A model generated the notes under the pieces. That model was not told the origin of the DNA. It ran no database searches and worked only from the letters and a program-made list of their open reading frames with translations. Made by a program: the position numbers and the translations under genes. Shown in pieces: positions 7,766-17,118 of a DNA stretch of 64,000 bases (position 1 is its first letter; the number at the start of each line of letters is the position of its first letter). The stretch is from Mariniblastus sp. (GTDB lineage Bacteria > Planctomycetota > Planctomycetia > Pirellulales > Pirellulaceae): contig JAKVBG010000014.1 of assembly GCA_022447605.1 (NCBI GenBank), forward strand, positions 1 to 64,000, written 5' to 3'.

Positions 7766-9750
7766 TTGGCGATTTCTCTGGTTTTCAGACAGAAGTAACC
7801 AACAATGGAAAGACCCATGCAAAAGGCCACTGTGATGGCCATGGCGACCAACAGTCGTTGGCTGTCAATGGAATAGCCGTACGTCAAAAAGTCGGAAAAG
7901 TTCAACTGGGCAAAGTTCGGGGCCAGGTAAGTCAAAGTACTCAGGCCGCCAACCAGCAGATTGTCGGTCTGTTCCATCAACGTGGTCCCGATCCCCGTTT
8001 CCAGCGTGACTTCCATATTCTTTTGGGTGACCAGGCGGAATAACGACTCGATCGGTCCACCACCCGCCACATCTTCCTCGGTCATGGTTCGGATGAATGG
8101 CGTGAAAAATCCGATAATCATCGTTACCAGGGTAGCCAACATCGTGATCGGGGCACTCAGGAAGGTGCTGAAGGAAACTCCCATGGCGATCACGATGATC
8201 ATCTGGCACCAGATGCCAAGATAACCCTTGAAGAAATTGGCCCAGTAAAGGTCATCGGTTGCCCGAAAATAAACATCTGCCCGGGCCACACCGATGTACT
8301 GGTTGTAATCTTCGCAACGGAGCACAAGGTTCAGCTTCTTGTTTCGGGCGTAATCGTCAAACAGGTCAAAGGTGCCGATTTCCACGGTACTGCCGTCGGG
8401 AGCAATCAGTCGGCCCGACTGTTTCCTTGAAATGGGCAAGGTCTGGATCTGGAATTCGTTTGTTTCGAACACGATCGTGTCCGACTGAAAACGGTTTTCA
8501 GAGCTGGGATCATCCGGGACACTCTCGAACTGGATGCTGCCGATCACCCGCTTTTCAATATCCCCTTTGTAGGTTCGGAAGACGCCCAGGCTCATTTCCA
8601 GCGGCAGGATATCCTGGTCCGCAATGAAGCGGGAGTCAAAGTTTTCAAACAGGAAATCGGCTTTGGCCAGTGAATTTGGGCTTTCCCGGCTACCACCGTC
8701 GACGTACCCGCGGTAGGTCCACTCTCTTCCTACGTCGATCCCACGGTCATTCGGGGCGCCCTCCCGGTCATAAAACATCAGTTGCTCAGCGTAAATTGGG
8801 ACGCGGGCCCGGAAATAACCCGTTGCCGGGCCCAGGTCGATCGTTGATGTATCTCCTTCACCGTTGACGGTTACACGGTGGGTGTGGCCCGCCGTCGGAA
8901 CAACCACTGCCCGTTGGTAAGAGATTCGACCGTCACTCAATTCGCTCTGGCTCACGATATTACTCGTGTCTTCGGGTTGCTTGTCTTCGGGACGACGGAC
9001 GTCCTCGATGATCTCGACCCGGTGGCGATGACCGGAATCAAACGTCGTTTCCGAAGTTTTGATCGCATTGGAGGAGACCCGTTTACCCCGATCGGACAAC
9101 CGTGTTTCCGGGTCAATTTCATAGAATTCGGCAACCGACGGCGAGTCGACCATCCGGTGATCGTGGGACAGGCCGCGCCAGACAAAGGCAAAGCTGATCA
9201 ATGCCATGAGTGCCAGTAAACTGGTCGTCAATATCCCAAAGCCCATGATTCGGCCGATCACGATTTCGGTCGATCTCACCGGCTTGGTAACGATCGTGTA
9301 GATCGTTTTGTTCTTGATGTCTTCGGGCAGGCTGAAAGCGCTGATCAGCATGCCCATCAACAGAACCAGCAGCTGGGTTCCCCACAACACGAAATTCACA
9401 TAGATCTGGTCGGGGTTGTCCGAGCCGGCATTCATGAACCAGCCGCCGAACAACAGGGCGGCGGCAAAGATTCCAAACGTCACGAGGATGACCCTCCGGC
9501 GGATCGCCTCCTTAACCGACAATCGGGCGATTGCCATGATTCGTCGTGGCGAGGTCCCCAGGAAATCGGGGATCGCCTCGGCGATCACCTTGGCCACGAC
9601 ATAAAATGCTTCAAACGGGCCATGTTTGAACGAGGCAACGACGTATCCGAGGAAAATCCCGAGTACGGTCCCCGACAGGGCAATCGCGCAGAGTAGCAGC
9701 AGCCCGGGGCCAATCCAATCAAAGAAATTTGGAAACTGTTCAACAACCAT
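7762..9750 (-). CDS. ABC-2 type transporter permease with large external domain
   Basis: 662 residues with an N-terminal membrane span (about 14-36), then spans near 87-108, 118-143 and 168-192. A large hydrophilic, beta-rich region follows (about 195-500), and the C-terminal spans are near 510-530, 535-555 and 635-658. The segment LPEDIKNKTIYTIVTKPVRS, followed by an EIVIGRIMGF stretch, is the cytoplasmic loop typical of ABC-2 export permeases of the NosY/GldF type. The downstream gene starts within its stop codon, and the ATPase gene lies 54 bp upstream, so the three form one operon. Family knowledge predicts export of a substrate, or force transduction across the membrane. The substrate cannot be read from sequence. 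Confidence 0.85.
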   Translation of the reverse strand: MVVEQFPNFFDWIGPGLLLLCAIALSGTVLGIFLGYVVASFKHGPFEAFYVVAKVIAEAIPDFLGTSPRRIMAIARLSVKEAIRRRVILVTFGIFAAALLFGGWFMNAGSDNPDQIYVNFVLWGTQLLVLLMGMLISAFSLPEDIKNKTIYTIVTKPVRSTEIVIGRIMGFGILTTSLLALMALISFAFVWRGLSHDHRMVDSPSVAEFYEIDPETRLSDRGKRVSSNAIKTSETTFDSGHRHRVEIIEDVRRPEDKQPEDTSNIVSQSELSDGRISYQRAVVVPTAGHTHRVTVNGEGDTSTIDLGPATGYFRARVPIYAEQLMFYDREGAPNDRGIDVGREWTYRGYVDGGSRESPNSLAKADFLFENFDSRFIADQDILPLEMSLGVFRTYKGDIEKRVIGSIQFESVPDDPSSENRFQSDTIVFETNEFQIQTLPISRKQSGRLIAPDGSTVEIGTFDLFDDYARNKKLNLVLRCEDYNQYIGVARADVYFRATDDLYWANFFKGYLGIWCQMIIVIAMGVSFSTFLSAPITMLATLVTMIIGFFTPFIRTMTEEDVAGGGPIESLFRLVTQKNMEVTLETGIGTTLMEQTDNLLVGGLSTLTYLAPNFAQLNFSDFLTYGYSIDSQRLLVAMAITVAFCMGLSIVGYFCLKTREIAK

Positions 9751-9804
9751 TGGTATGTCCTAATGCCCTGGATCGGGCCAATCCTTGTCTGTTCTCAAAT
9801 TGAA

Positions 9805-10767
9805 CTAATCCGAGGCCGTATTTGCACCTGACGTTCGATGGCCCGGCCGCTCCTGGCTTTCTCGAACGATGTCCAGGAACAGGTCTTCTAGGGTTGTCCT
9901 GGGGTTGTCGATTCCCAGAACTTCACCACCATGTTTCGTGATGGCGGCGCGAATGTCGTCGTAAGCTTCCGGGGGCAGGCCCTTGGCCAAAACCTGGGTT
10001 TCATCACTGACTTTCAGTAGACTGTCGACTCGGCCAAGTTCCTTGAGTTCACCCTGGTAGAGAATGGCAATCCGGTCACAGACATCCTGGACATCGGCCA
10101 GCAGGTGACTGCACATGACGATCGTCTTGCCCTCTTCTCGAAGCTCGAGAATCATGTCTTTCATTTCGCGGGTACCGAGTGGGTCGAGTCCCGACGTCGG
10201 TTCATCCAGGAGAATCAGGTCAGGATCATTGATCAGGGCCTGAGCGAGGCCGATCCGGCGTGTCATCCCTTTGGAATACTCCTTCAACTGACGACGTTTG
10301 GCCCAGGTCAAACCGACCTTTTCGATCAGGCTGTTGACCCGTTCCTTGCGGACATCGGCTGGCATGTCAAACAGCCGGCCGTAGAAGTCGAGGGTTTCTT
10401 CGGCCGTGAGAAACTTGTAGAGGTAGGATTCCTCGGGCAGGTAGCCGATCATTTCGTTTTTGGATACTTCCGAGGCGTCCTTGCCAAATACCAGCGCTCT
10501 CCCGCTGGTCGGAAACAGTAAGCCGAGCAGCAGCTTGATCGTGGTCGATTTCCCCGAGCCGTTGGGCCCCAGCAAACCAAAGACTTCGCCCTTCTTGATT
10601 TCCAGGTCGAGGGCTTTCAATGCCCTTACTTTTTGTCGCCCCCAGAAGTCCCGGTAGATCTTCGTAAGGTTTTGCGCTTCGACAACGATGTTCGGATCGT
10701 AATCGGGGTTGGATTGTTCCAGCCGCCTCGGTTTGTCCTCATTGACAGGGGGGGTATCGGTTGACAT
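9805..10767 (-). CDS. ABC transporter ATP-binding protein (CcmA/NodI type)
   Basis: 320 residues, cytoplasmic. It has a complete nucleotide-binding domain: Walker [10 protein letters not shown], signature [15 protein letters not shown], Walker [14 protein letters not shown], and the switch His in MCSHLLADV. The first 25 residues are polar and extra. The C-terminal 70 residues form the small regulatory region common in ABC-2 exporter ATPases. It is the first gene of a three-gene minus-strand operon and would power the permease encoded immediately downstream. A 16-bp palindrome lies 25 bp upstream of the start (10793-10808). Confidence 0.93.
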   Translation of the reverse strand: MSTDTPPVNEDKPRRLEQSNPDYDPNIVVEAQNLTKIYRDFWGRQKVRALKALDLEIKKGEVFGLLGPNGSGKSTTIKLLLGLLFPTSGRALVFGKDASEVSKNEMIGYLPEESYLYKFLTAEETLDFYGRLFDMPADVRKERVNSLIEKVGLTWAKRRQLKEYSKGMTRRIGLAQALINDPDLILLDEPTSGLDPLGTREMKDMILELREEGKTIVMCSHLLADVQDVCDRIAILYQGELKELGRVDSLLKVSDETQVLAKGLPPEAYDDIRAAITKHGGEVLGIDNPRTTLEDLFLDIVRESQERPGHRTSGANTASD

Positions 10768-11353
10768 CTAAATTTATCTCCAGTGATCAAATCCCGTTAC
10801 CTAACGGGTCAACGATTTATCGGTTCAATTCAGCTTGAGTCCCCGCTCGGTGGCGGCTGCCCCGTTGGATTACATCGGCAACTAACCTATTGCGACGTTA
10901 CGGTTTATACGCCCTGAACAGGAGCATGGTTCGATCCGCCGGGTGGCCTTGGCACTCAATCTGCCGATCGGGCCCAAAGCTCGGTTTCGCCAACCAAAAT
11001 ATGATAGATTTGGCCCAAATAGTCTTCAACCTACCTGTGGCACCCAAACAATCCAAATCGGCCATTTCGCGGTAGTTTGGGTCGTTCGGATCGGTGATAG
11101 GCCGGGTAGGGACTGTCCGGGTTGCTCAAAACTCCCTTTTGGCACGTTCCACGGCCAATTCCTTGTCGGTCGACCGGCGAACTGGCGGGCAGCGGCCCGT
11201 CCGTCATGCGGCTTATTCCTGTCAAACCGGCTCCCACCACTTCAATTCAATCGGTGTTTCTTTATTATCCTTAAAGTTGGCCATGATTTTTCGGGCCGGC
11301 TGATCACGGGGTCGGGGTCGTCGCATCGCCCTCTCGAACCGAAAAAAGACGAA
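10768..11353. other. Divergent intergenic region between ABC operon and folC
   Basis: 586 bp between two outward-facing genes. Apart from the 16-bp palindrome at 10793-10808, I see no convincing gene. Open frames on either strand are short, lack recognisable protein features and continue into folC only because its reading frame happens to be open upstream. Promoters for both directions are expected here, but I cannot place them with confidence. Confidence 0.5.
10793..10808. promoter_or_regulatory. 16-bp palindrome upstream of ABC exporter operon
   Basis: CCCGTTA and TAACGGG form a perfect 7-bp inverted repeat around a CC centre, 25 bp before the ATPase start codon on the minus strand. The symmetry and position fit an operator for a dimeric regulator. 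No T-run follows, so it is not an intrinsic terminator. Function is inferred only. Confidence 0.35.
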
Positions 11354-12790
11354 ATGAACCGTACCGATACACTTTCCTTGCAGGACCACTTGGACCGTCT
11401 GTTCGGGCGAATCAACTACGAGCGCCAGAATACGCCACGGGCGACCGATTTCAAGTTGAACAACATGCTGGAACTGGCCCGGCGACTGGGGGACCCTCAC
11501 CTGGCGTACCCGGTGATCCACGTAGCGGGAACGAAGGGGAAAGGATCGGTCTGTACGTATATCGGTGCGGTGTTGACGGCTGCCGGAAAACGTACCGGCG
11601 TCTATACATCGCCCCATCTGGAAACCGTGCATCAGAGGATGTCGATTGACGGCCAGATCATCAGTGACGAACAGTTGCTCAATGTGCTGCAGCAAATGCA
11701 GCCAGTGGTGGAAGAAATGGATGCCAGGTCGACGGAAATGGGTCTGCCTGGTTTGACATTTTTCGAAGTCATTACCGCCGCGGCGATGCTCTATTTTTCC
11801 AACCAGAAAGTGGATGTCGTCATTCTGGAAGTCGGGATGGGAGGGCGGCTTGATTCCACCAATATATGCCAGCCCGATTTGTGTGTGATTACCAATATCA
11901 GCCTGGACCATACCGAGCAACTCGGTTTGACGGTGGAGCGGATCGCCCGCGAGAAAGCAGGTGTCATCAAGCCGGGAGTTCCCGTTGTTTCCGGTGCGGT
12001 TCACCCCGAGGTCTTGCCGGTCATCGCTGACAAGGCGAGGGAATGCTCGGCGGAATTATTTGTGAAAGGGCAGGATTTTGCCTGTCATGCGTTGGGAAAA
12101 ACCGAGGTTTTGGTGAAGCCTGAGGAGTCCTCGGCGGACCAGCCGCTGGCCAACCTTTTTGATGTTCGTGGCTCGATCGGTGGAAGCGATTTCGAGTGGA
12201 CGGACCTGAAGGTTACCGCACCGGGTCATCACCAACAGGTGAATGCCACGTTGGCTGCAGCGGCTATTCAGGTGCTGGTTGCCCAGGGCTGGTCGATCAG
12301 CCAAGAGCAGGTCCGCTGCGGTTTGCGAACTGCTCATTTGGAAGGTCGCACGGAAATCGTGTCGCGCCATCCCACGATCGTGGTTGACCTGGCACATAAC
12401 GTCGCTTCGATCCTGGCTCTGGTCGAGACATTGCGGGAGGAATTGCCCACCTTTAACGCGGCTGCCCGCCGCCGGCTGATTTTTGCGGCGAGCCGAGAAA
12501 AAGATGTGCAGGGGATGTTGCAGGGGTTGGCCGGGGTTTTTGACCAGATTTGCCTGACGCAGTTCACCGCCAACCCGCGGGGGATGCCGGTGGAGCAATT
12601 AAAGCGAATTGCCGTCCAGATTCCGGCTGCCGGTGAGACCGATTGGCTGACCCAGCCTGATTCCCAAGCCGCTTGGCAATGGTGCCGGGAGAGCATGGAT
12701 GAACAGGATTTTGTCTGCATCACGGGATCGGTTTTCCTGGTAGCCGAATTGCGTCCCCGGATCATGCAGAGCATGCTGGAGCGTTCTTGA
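11354..12790 (+). CDS. folC: Folylpolyglutamate synthase / dihydrofolate synthase
   Basis: 478 residues from ATG 11354; the frame is open upstream to 10943, but the extra segment is unlike the family. The enzyme adds glutamate to dihydropteroate and to reduced folates with ATP, in the cytoplasm. Visible motifs are the P-loop GTKGKGS (about 59-65), YTSPHLETVHQRM right after it, the Mur-ligase-like metal region EVGMGGRLDSTN, and NISLDHTEQLG. The C-terminal domain contains VVDLAHNVAS, which aligns with the family's DGAHN motif. Length is normal. The gene appears monocistronic, preceded by a long intergenic region and followed by 300 bp before the next gene. Confidence 0.93.
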   Translation: MNRTDTLSLQDHLDRLFGRINYERQNTPRATDFKLNNMLELARRLGDPHLAYPVIHVAGTKGKGSVCTYIGAVLTAAGKRTGVYTSPHLETVHQRMSIDGQIISDEQLLNVLQQMQPVVEEMDARSTEMGLPGLTFFEVITAAAMLYFSNQKVDVVILEVGMGGRLDSTNICQPDLCVITNISLDHTEQLGLTVERIAREKAGVIKPGVPVVSGAVHPEVLPVIADKARECSAELFVKGQDFACHALGKTEVLVKPEESSADQPLANLFDVRGSIGGSDFEWTDLKVTAPGHHQQVNATLAAAAIQVLVAQGWSISQEQVRCGLRTAHLEGRTEIVSRHPTIVVDLAHNVASILALVETLREELPTFNAAARRRLIFAASREKDVQGMLQGLAGVFDQICLTQFTANPRGMPVEQLKRIAVQIPAAGETDWLTQPDSQAAWQWCRESMDEQDFVCITGSVFLVAELRPRIMQSMLERS

Positions 12791-13097
12791 GTCCGGACAG
12801 CTTGGTCGGGACGGTACGAGTTGGGGCCCCTGCTGCCTGCCTTCACGTTCCCTTTCCGGATTTCTTTGGAATCGACGGCTCCTGTGGGACTCAGCGGTGT
12901 CGGAGGTGCCAAAGAAACGTGGGGAAAACGGGCTTTTGTGGGGAAGTGGTCGGGTCGTGGCAGGTTGGATGGCGGCCGTCACCAGGCAGCCAAATCTTGA
13001 ATGATCGTTGATCGACAGGCCGTTTTGGCTTACACTGTCGCTTCCGACAAAAGTCCGGTAACCGACCGATATTCAAAACGACTCCAAAGGATCCCCC
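12791..13097. other. Intergenic region between folC and DUF6800-like gene
   Basis: 307 bp. No supported gene; one short open frame overlapping the end of folC has no recognisable features. The right end contains a good promoter candidate (13008-13036). Confidence 0.5.
13008..13036 (+). promoter_or_regulatory. Sigma-70-like promoter candidate
   Basis: TTGATC (13008-13013) and TACACT (13031-13036) are separated by exactly 17 bp, close to the TTGACA-17-TATAAT consensus. The -10 box ends about 60 bp before the micro-protein start at 13098. This is assigned by eye; planctomycete promoters are poorly conserved. Confidence 0.42.
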
Positions 13098-13280
13098 ATG
13101 CCAGGCAGTGAACGACGCAGAGAACTCCGACGTCGGCGTCATCGAAAGAAAAAAATTACCCAGTTCAAATCGCGGGCCGTGAAAGCCTCGGCTTCCGAGA
13201 AGAGCGTGATCGCTGACAAGATCCGTCAGTTGACCCCCGGCGCAACGGCCATCATTGCGGCCCTGGAACTGGAAAAGTAG
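13098..13280 (+). CDS. Small basic DUF6800-like protein
   Basis: 60 residues, strongly basic in the first half (RRRELRRRRHRKKKI) and helical throughout, ending ATAIIAALELEK. Length and composition resemble the DUF6800 family of about 60-residue planctomycete proteins, recalled from memory and not checked. The function is unknown; the basic helix suggests nucleic acid or ribosome binding. AAAGGA sits a few bases upstream of the ATG. The gene has its own promoter candidate and an intrinsic terminator immediately downstream, so it is probably an independent, well-expressed transcript. Confidence 0.75.
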   Translation: MPGSERRRELRRRRHRKKKITQFKSRAVKASASEKSVIADKIRQLTPGATAIIAALELEK

Positions 13281-13318
13281 CCCGGGGTTCGCCGGCTCCT
13301 GCCATGTTCCCGTACACA

Positions 13319-13350
13319 ACGGCCAAGCACCTGGTGCTCGGTCGTTTTTT
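13319..13350 (+). terminator. Intrinsic terminator of the DUF6800-like gene
   Basis: The hairpin pairs ACGGCC with GGTCGT (one G-U) and AGCAC with GTGCT around a CTG loop, with a single A-C mismatch between the two stem parts. Six T residues follow directly (13345-13350). It lies 38 bp after the stop at 13280 and just before the CPBP protease gene, separating the two transcripts. Confidence 0.85.
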
Positions 13351-13361
13351 ATTGGTTCCAG

Positions 13362-14048
13362 ATGAACGATAACCAGAGCATCCAGCCAGCGCAAGTCACC
13401 GAAGAATCGGACGACGGTCGGATCGCTCCACTGTCGGGACCGATCTTTAACCCGGATTACCTGTTGCTGTTGGTGCTGCTGTTGGAAGGCACCCTGGTCG
13501 TGATCGCTTTGTTGATCAGCTGCTACGGGTTTTATGATCCACAACAGCCCTTGTCAAAAATTGACTTTCAGCTGCTGCTGGAGAGTCTGTTCTGGGGGGG
13601 ACTGGCGACGATTCCACTGGTTGGCTACCTGTTTTTTTTCCATTTCTTCCCGGTTCCTGTCTTACGGCCATTAAGGGACGTTGTGGAACGTGACCTGGCT
13701 CCTCTTTTCAAGCGGCTCAAGTGGTACGAATGTGCCTTGATTGCCCTGTTGGCCGGTTTTTGCGAGGAGTTGTTATTCCGCTGGGCGCTGCAAGGTGGGA
13801 TCGGTGCATGGATCGGGGGGCCGGAAGGGGTCGTCTGTGGTCTGCTGGTTTCCAGCCTGCTGTTCGGACTTTGTCATTGGGTCAACAAGGAGTATGCGGC
13901 TACCACTTTCCTGATCGGGCTTTATTTTGGCGCTTTGATGATTTGGAGCGGCACGTTCCTGGTCCCTGCCGTAAGCCATTTTCTGTTCGATTGGGTGGCG
14001 ATCATCTATATCGTGAAATGGGTCCGGCCCCCGGTTCCTGAGGGCTGA
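13362..14048 (+). CDS. CPBP family intramembrane metalloprotease
   Basis: 228 residues with several membrane spans (about 36-57, 75-95, 124-142, 155-172, 185-200, 203-222). The CAAX-protease/bacteriocin-processing (Abi) signature is present: motif 1 CEELLFR (Glu135, Glu136, Arg140), motif 2 FGLCHW with the conserved His, and motif 3 VSHFLFDW with a second His. These residues form the metal-type active site inside the membrane. In bacteria such proteins process or protect against peptides, or act in membrane protein quality control; the substrate is unknown here. The ATG is 12 bp past the upstream terminator, so a promoter may overlap the terminator or transcription may read through. Confidence 0.9.
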   Translation: MNDNQSIQPAQVTEESDDGRIAPLSGPIFNPDYLLLLVLLLEGTLVVIALLISCYGFYDPQQPLSKIDFQLLLESLFWGGLATIPLVGYLFFFHFFPVPVLRPLRDVVERDLAPLFKRLKWYECALIALLAGFCEELLFRWALQGGIGAWIGGPEGVVCGLLVSSLLFGLCHWVNKEYAATTFLIGLYFGALMIWSGTFLVPAVSHFLFDWVAIIYIVKWVRPPVPEG

Positions 14049-14072
14049 GCTACCCGTTGATCGTCAACTACC

Positions 14073-14095
14073 CGCCAGGGTGGGGCTACCTGGCG
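14073..14095. repeat. Hairpin-forming inverted repeat after CPBP gene
   Basis: CGCCAGG and CCTGGCG are perfectly complementary across a 9-nt loop, 25 bp after the CPBP stop codon. There is no T-run, so it is a weak terminator candidate at best; it could stabilise the 3' end of the mRNA. Confidence 0.4.
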
Positions 14096-14226
14096 ACTGT
14101 CAATGGAACCTCGCGCCCGAATTTGACCAAGTCTGCTGTTTTGTTCTTTGAAGTATTGAGTCGACCTGCCGTCCAAATTCTAATAGACGTATTCCACTTG
14201 AAATTCCTGTTTTCACCGGTACTGCC

Positions 14227-16572
14227 ATGTCATTGCGATTGAACGGTTTTGTCTGTCTCCTGGTTGTTGTCTCGATCCCCGTTTCCCTGCATGCCCAGGC
14301 GGTAGGCAAATTTTCCCAGCAGGACAAATTCAGGCAGTTGGAAGAGGACCTGCCGACACCCAACGGTTTCCGCACCGGCTCAGGGGCGCCGGGCCCGGCG
14401 TATTGGCAACAGGAGGTGAACTACGAGATTGATGTCCGCCTGGATGATGAAAATCAGCGTCTTTTCGGAAGCGAGGTGATCACCTACAAGAACAACAGTC
14501 CCGACACGTTGCGGTACCTCTGGTTGCAACTGGATGCCAATATTCACCGCCCCGATTCGGAGTCAAAACTGGCAGCCACCTCGCCGGGGCTGGAGCGTGT
14601 CCCTTTCAAGCAATTTCAAGGTATGTTGGCCCGCCGCGTGTTTGATGGTGGGATCACGATTACCAAGTGTACCGACAACTCAACCAACCAGCCTTTGAAG
14701 TACACGGTGGTCAAAACCATGATGCGGGTGGATCTGCCCCAACCCTTACCGCCGGGTGGGTCGTTTGAGTTTGGCGTTGACTGGTATTACCGTATCAATG
14801 ATGCGAAAGTGGTGCGGGGACGAAGTGGTTACGAATATTTCCCGGAGGATGGGAACTACATCTATGAAATGGCCCAGTGGTTTCCCCGGCTGTGTGCCTA
14901 CACGGATGTAACGGGTTGGCAGCATAAACAGTTTTTGGGCCGCGGCGAATTTACGTTGGAGGTGGGGAACTACGTGGTGAGAATCACGGTGCCGAGTGAC
15001 CATGTGGTGGCATCGACGGGCACCCTGATGAATGCCGATCAGGTCCTGTCGCCCGATCAGCGGCAGCGTCTAGAAATGGCCAAGTCGGCTGAAAAGCCGC
15101 TGTTTATCGTGACACCGGAAGAAGCCTTGGCCAACGAATCGAGCCGCCCGGATGGGGATCGGACCTGGATTTTCAAGGCGGACCAGGTTCGGGACTTTGC
15201 CTTTGCTTCCAGCCGCAAGTTCATCTGGGATGCGCTTCAACACGACGTGGGCGGTGCACCTGTCATGGCGATGTCGTTTTACCCCAAGGAGGGGGAGCCG
15301 CTGTGGAGTCGGTACTCGACCCATGCCATCGTGCATACCCTGAATGTCTATTCCCGTTACACCTTTGACTATCCCTATCCTGTCGCCATTTCGGTCAATG
15401 GACCGGTGGGCGGAATGGAGTACCCGATGATCTGTTTCAACGGCCCTCGGCCGGAGAAAGACGGGACGTATTCGGCACGGACCAAGTATGGATTGATCAG
15501 CGTCATCATCCACGAAGTCGGACACAACTACTTCCCGATGATCGTCAATACGGATGAGCGCCAATGGACCTGGATGGACGAAGGCTTGAATACGTTCCTG
15601 CAGTTCCTGGCAGAACAGGAATGGGAAGAGGGGTACCCTTCCCGGCGCGGTGAGCCGGCGGATATCGTTCCTTTCATGGCCAGTCTGAACCAAGTGCCGA
15701 TCATGACCAATTCCGAATCCATCCTGCAATTTGGCGCCAACGCTTACGCCAAGCCGGCTACGGCACTGAATATCCTGCGGGAAACGATCCTGGGACGGGA
15801 GTTGTTCGATTTTGCTTTCAAGGAGTATGCCCGTCGCTGGAAATTCAAGCGTCCCATGCCGGCTGATTTCTTCCGCACGATGGAAGATGCCTCGGGGACC
15901 GACCTGGACTGGTTCTGGCGGGGTTGGTTCTACTCGACCGATCATGTGGATTTGGCGGTCCTCGGTGTGCGCCGGTTGGACATTCAACAGGGGCCTGAGG
16001 TTGAAAAGCAGGTTCAACGGGCTGAACGGCAGGATCAGCCTGAAACCCAGAGCGCTGAAAGAAATAAACCGCTACCCAAATACGTTGAAAAATTCCCGGA
16101 GCTAAAAGATTTTTACAACGATTATGATCCGCTTGACGTGACCCCCAAAGAATCCCGGTCTTATGACAAGTTCGTGGAGAAACTTTCGGAAGAGGAGCGG
16201 AAGTTGCTGGATGCAGATCATTATTTTTACCTGGTCGACCTGGAAAACGTTGGTGGGCTGGTCATGCCCGTGATCCTGGAATTGACTTTTGAGGATGGCT
16301 CCACCGACCTGTTGAGATACCCGGCCGAGATCTGGAACAAGAACAACGAGGCGATCAGCAAGTTGATCATTACCGAGAAGCCGGTTGCCTCACTTAACCT
16401 GGATCCCCGGCTGGAAACAGCGGATGTGGACTTGGCCAACAATCACTACCCGCCCCGGATTCAGAAGTCCCGCTTTGAATTATTCAAGGAGTCGAGGGAG
16501 CGACCGAACCCGATGCGTGACCAGCAAATCGAGTTGAAGCGATCCCAGCAGAAACAGGGGGGCAGCCGATGA
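14227..16572 (+). CDS. M1 family zinc aminopeptidase, secreted
   Basis: 781 residues with a signal peptide (GFVCLLVVVSIPVSLHAQA). The N-terminal beta-sandwich (about 60-300) is followed by the catalytic domain. GGMEYPM takes the place of the GxMEN exopeptidase motif. The zinc site is complete: His429-Glu430-x-x-His433, then 18 residues, then Glu452 (HEVGHNYF ... WMDEGLN). The enzyme would cleave N-terminal residues from peptides outside the cytoplasm. The C-terminal 150 residues are charged and less conserved. The stop overlaps the next gene's ATG, so the DUF6702-like protein is co-translated and may assist it. Confidence 0.9.
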   Translation: MSLRLNGFVCLLVVVSIPVSLHAQAVGKFSQQDKFRQLEEDLPTPNGFRTGSGAPGPAYWQQEVNYEIDVRLDDENQRLFGSEVITYKNNSPDTLRYLWLQLDANIHRPDSESKLAATSPGLERVPFKQFQGMLARRVFDGGITITKCTDNSTNQPLKYTVVKTMMRVDLPQPLPPGGSFEFGVDWYYRINDAKVVRGRSGYEYFPEDGNYIYEMAQWFPRLCAYTDVTGWQHKQFLGRGEFTLEVGNYVVRITVPSDHVVASTGTLMNADQVLSPDQRQRLEMAKSAEKPLFIVTPEEALANESSRPDGDRTWIFKADQVRDFAFASSRKFIWDALQHDVGGAPVMAMSFYPKEGEPLWSRYSTHAIVHTLNVYSRYTFDYPYPVAISVNGPVGGMEYPMICFNGPRPEKDGTYSARTKYGLISVIIHEVGHNYFPMIVNTDERQWTWMDEGLNTFLQFLAEQEWEEGYPSRRGEPADIVPFMASLNQVPIMTNSESILQFGANAYAKPATALNILRETILGRELFDFAFKEYARRWKFKRPMPADFFRTMEDASGTDLDWFWRGWFYSTDHVDLAVLGVRRLDIQQGPEVEKQVQRAERQDQPETQSAERNKPLPKYVEKFPELKDFYNDYDPLDVTPKESRSYDKFVEKLSEEERKLLDADHYFYLVDLENVGGLVMPVILELTFEDGSTDLLRYPAEIWNKNNEAISKLIITEKPVASLNLDPRLETADVDLANNHYPPRIQKSRFELFKESRERPNPMRDQQIELKRSQQKQGGSR

Positions 16573-17102
16573 ACCATTTCCTGGTAGTCTTGCTGATGGC
16601 CGCTTGCGGTGTGGTCCTGCCCAATGGAAATCCGACGCTGTCGGCGAGTCACCCGTACCACGTCAGTTATGCGGAAGTCGAATGGAATCCTGAGACGGGA
16701 CACTTCGAGGTTGCCCTCTGTGTTTGGCCGGCGGACCTGGAAAAAGCAATTTCCAGGATGAGCGGGCGGGCGATCGATCTCGATGCCGAACCGGGGGTGG
16801 AGGCAATGTTCGAGCAGTACGTTGCGCGCCGATTCCGCCTGATCGGGGATTCGGGCAAGGTCCGCCCAATTCGTTGGGTCGGTGCGCAGGTCGGGTTAAA
16901 ACAGGCCTGGCTCTATTTCGAGGTGGCGGGTGACAAGAAGCCGGGGCGATGGACGATCGAGAACCGTGTCTTTTTTGAGCTGAACGAAGACCAGCTCAAC
17001 CAGATACAAATTCGGATGGGGCCGGTTCGGAAGTCGCTTTCCAGTACGGTCGAATCGAAGCCGCTCTCCCTCGAGACTGTCCGTTGGAAACCCGCCCGTT
17101 AG
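16569..17102 (+). CDS. DUF6702-like small secreted protein
   Basis: 177 residues starting in an ATGA overlap with the M1 peptidase gene. There is a signal peptide (FLVVLLMAACGVVLPNG), then HPYHVSYAEVEWNPETGHFE, the opening typical of the DUF6702 family found beside M1 peptidases in several phyla. The rest is a single small beta-rich domain with ADLEKAISRMSG and WTIENRVFFEL. The function is unknown; the repeated pairing with M1 peptidases argues for a shared role in the periplasm. The family name is from memory of similar proteins. Confidence 0.78.
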   Translation: MNHFLVVLLMAACGVVLPNGNPTLSASHPYHVSYAEVEWNPETGHFEVALCVWPADLEKAISRMSGRAIDLDAEPGVEAMFEQYVARRFRLIGDSGKVRPIRWVGAQVGLKQAWLYFEVAGDKKPGRWTIENRVFFELNEDQLNQIQIRMGPVRKSLSSTVESKPLSLETVRWKPAR

Positions 17103-17118
17103 CGGTTGGGAGGTGTTC

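Noticed and set aside
10943..11353. N-terminal extension of folC
   Set aside because: The frame is open upstream, but the extra residues have no family similarity; ATG 11354 gives a normal-length enzyme.
12787..13011. Small open frame overlapping the end of folC
   Set aside because: Short, no recognisable features, and better explained as part of a non-coding promoter region.
15070..16017. 315-codon open frame antisense to the M1 peptidase gene
   Set aside because: The M1 gene has an intact zinc site and this frame has no features of its own.
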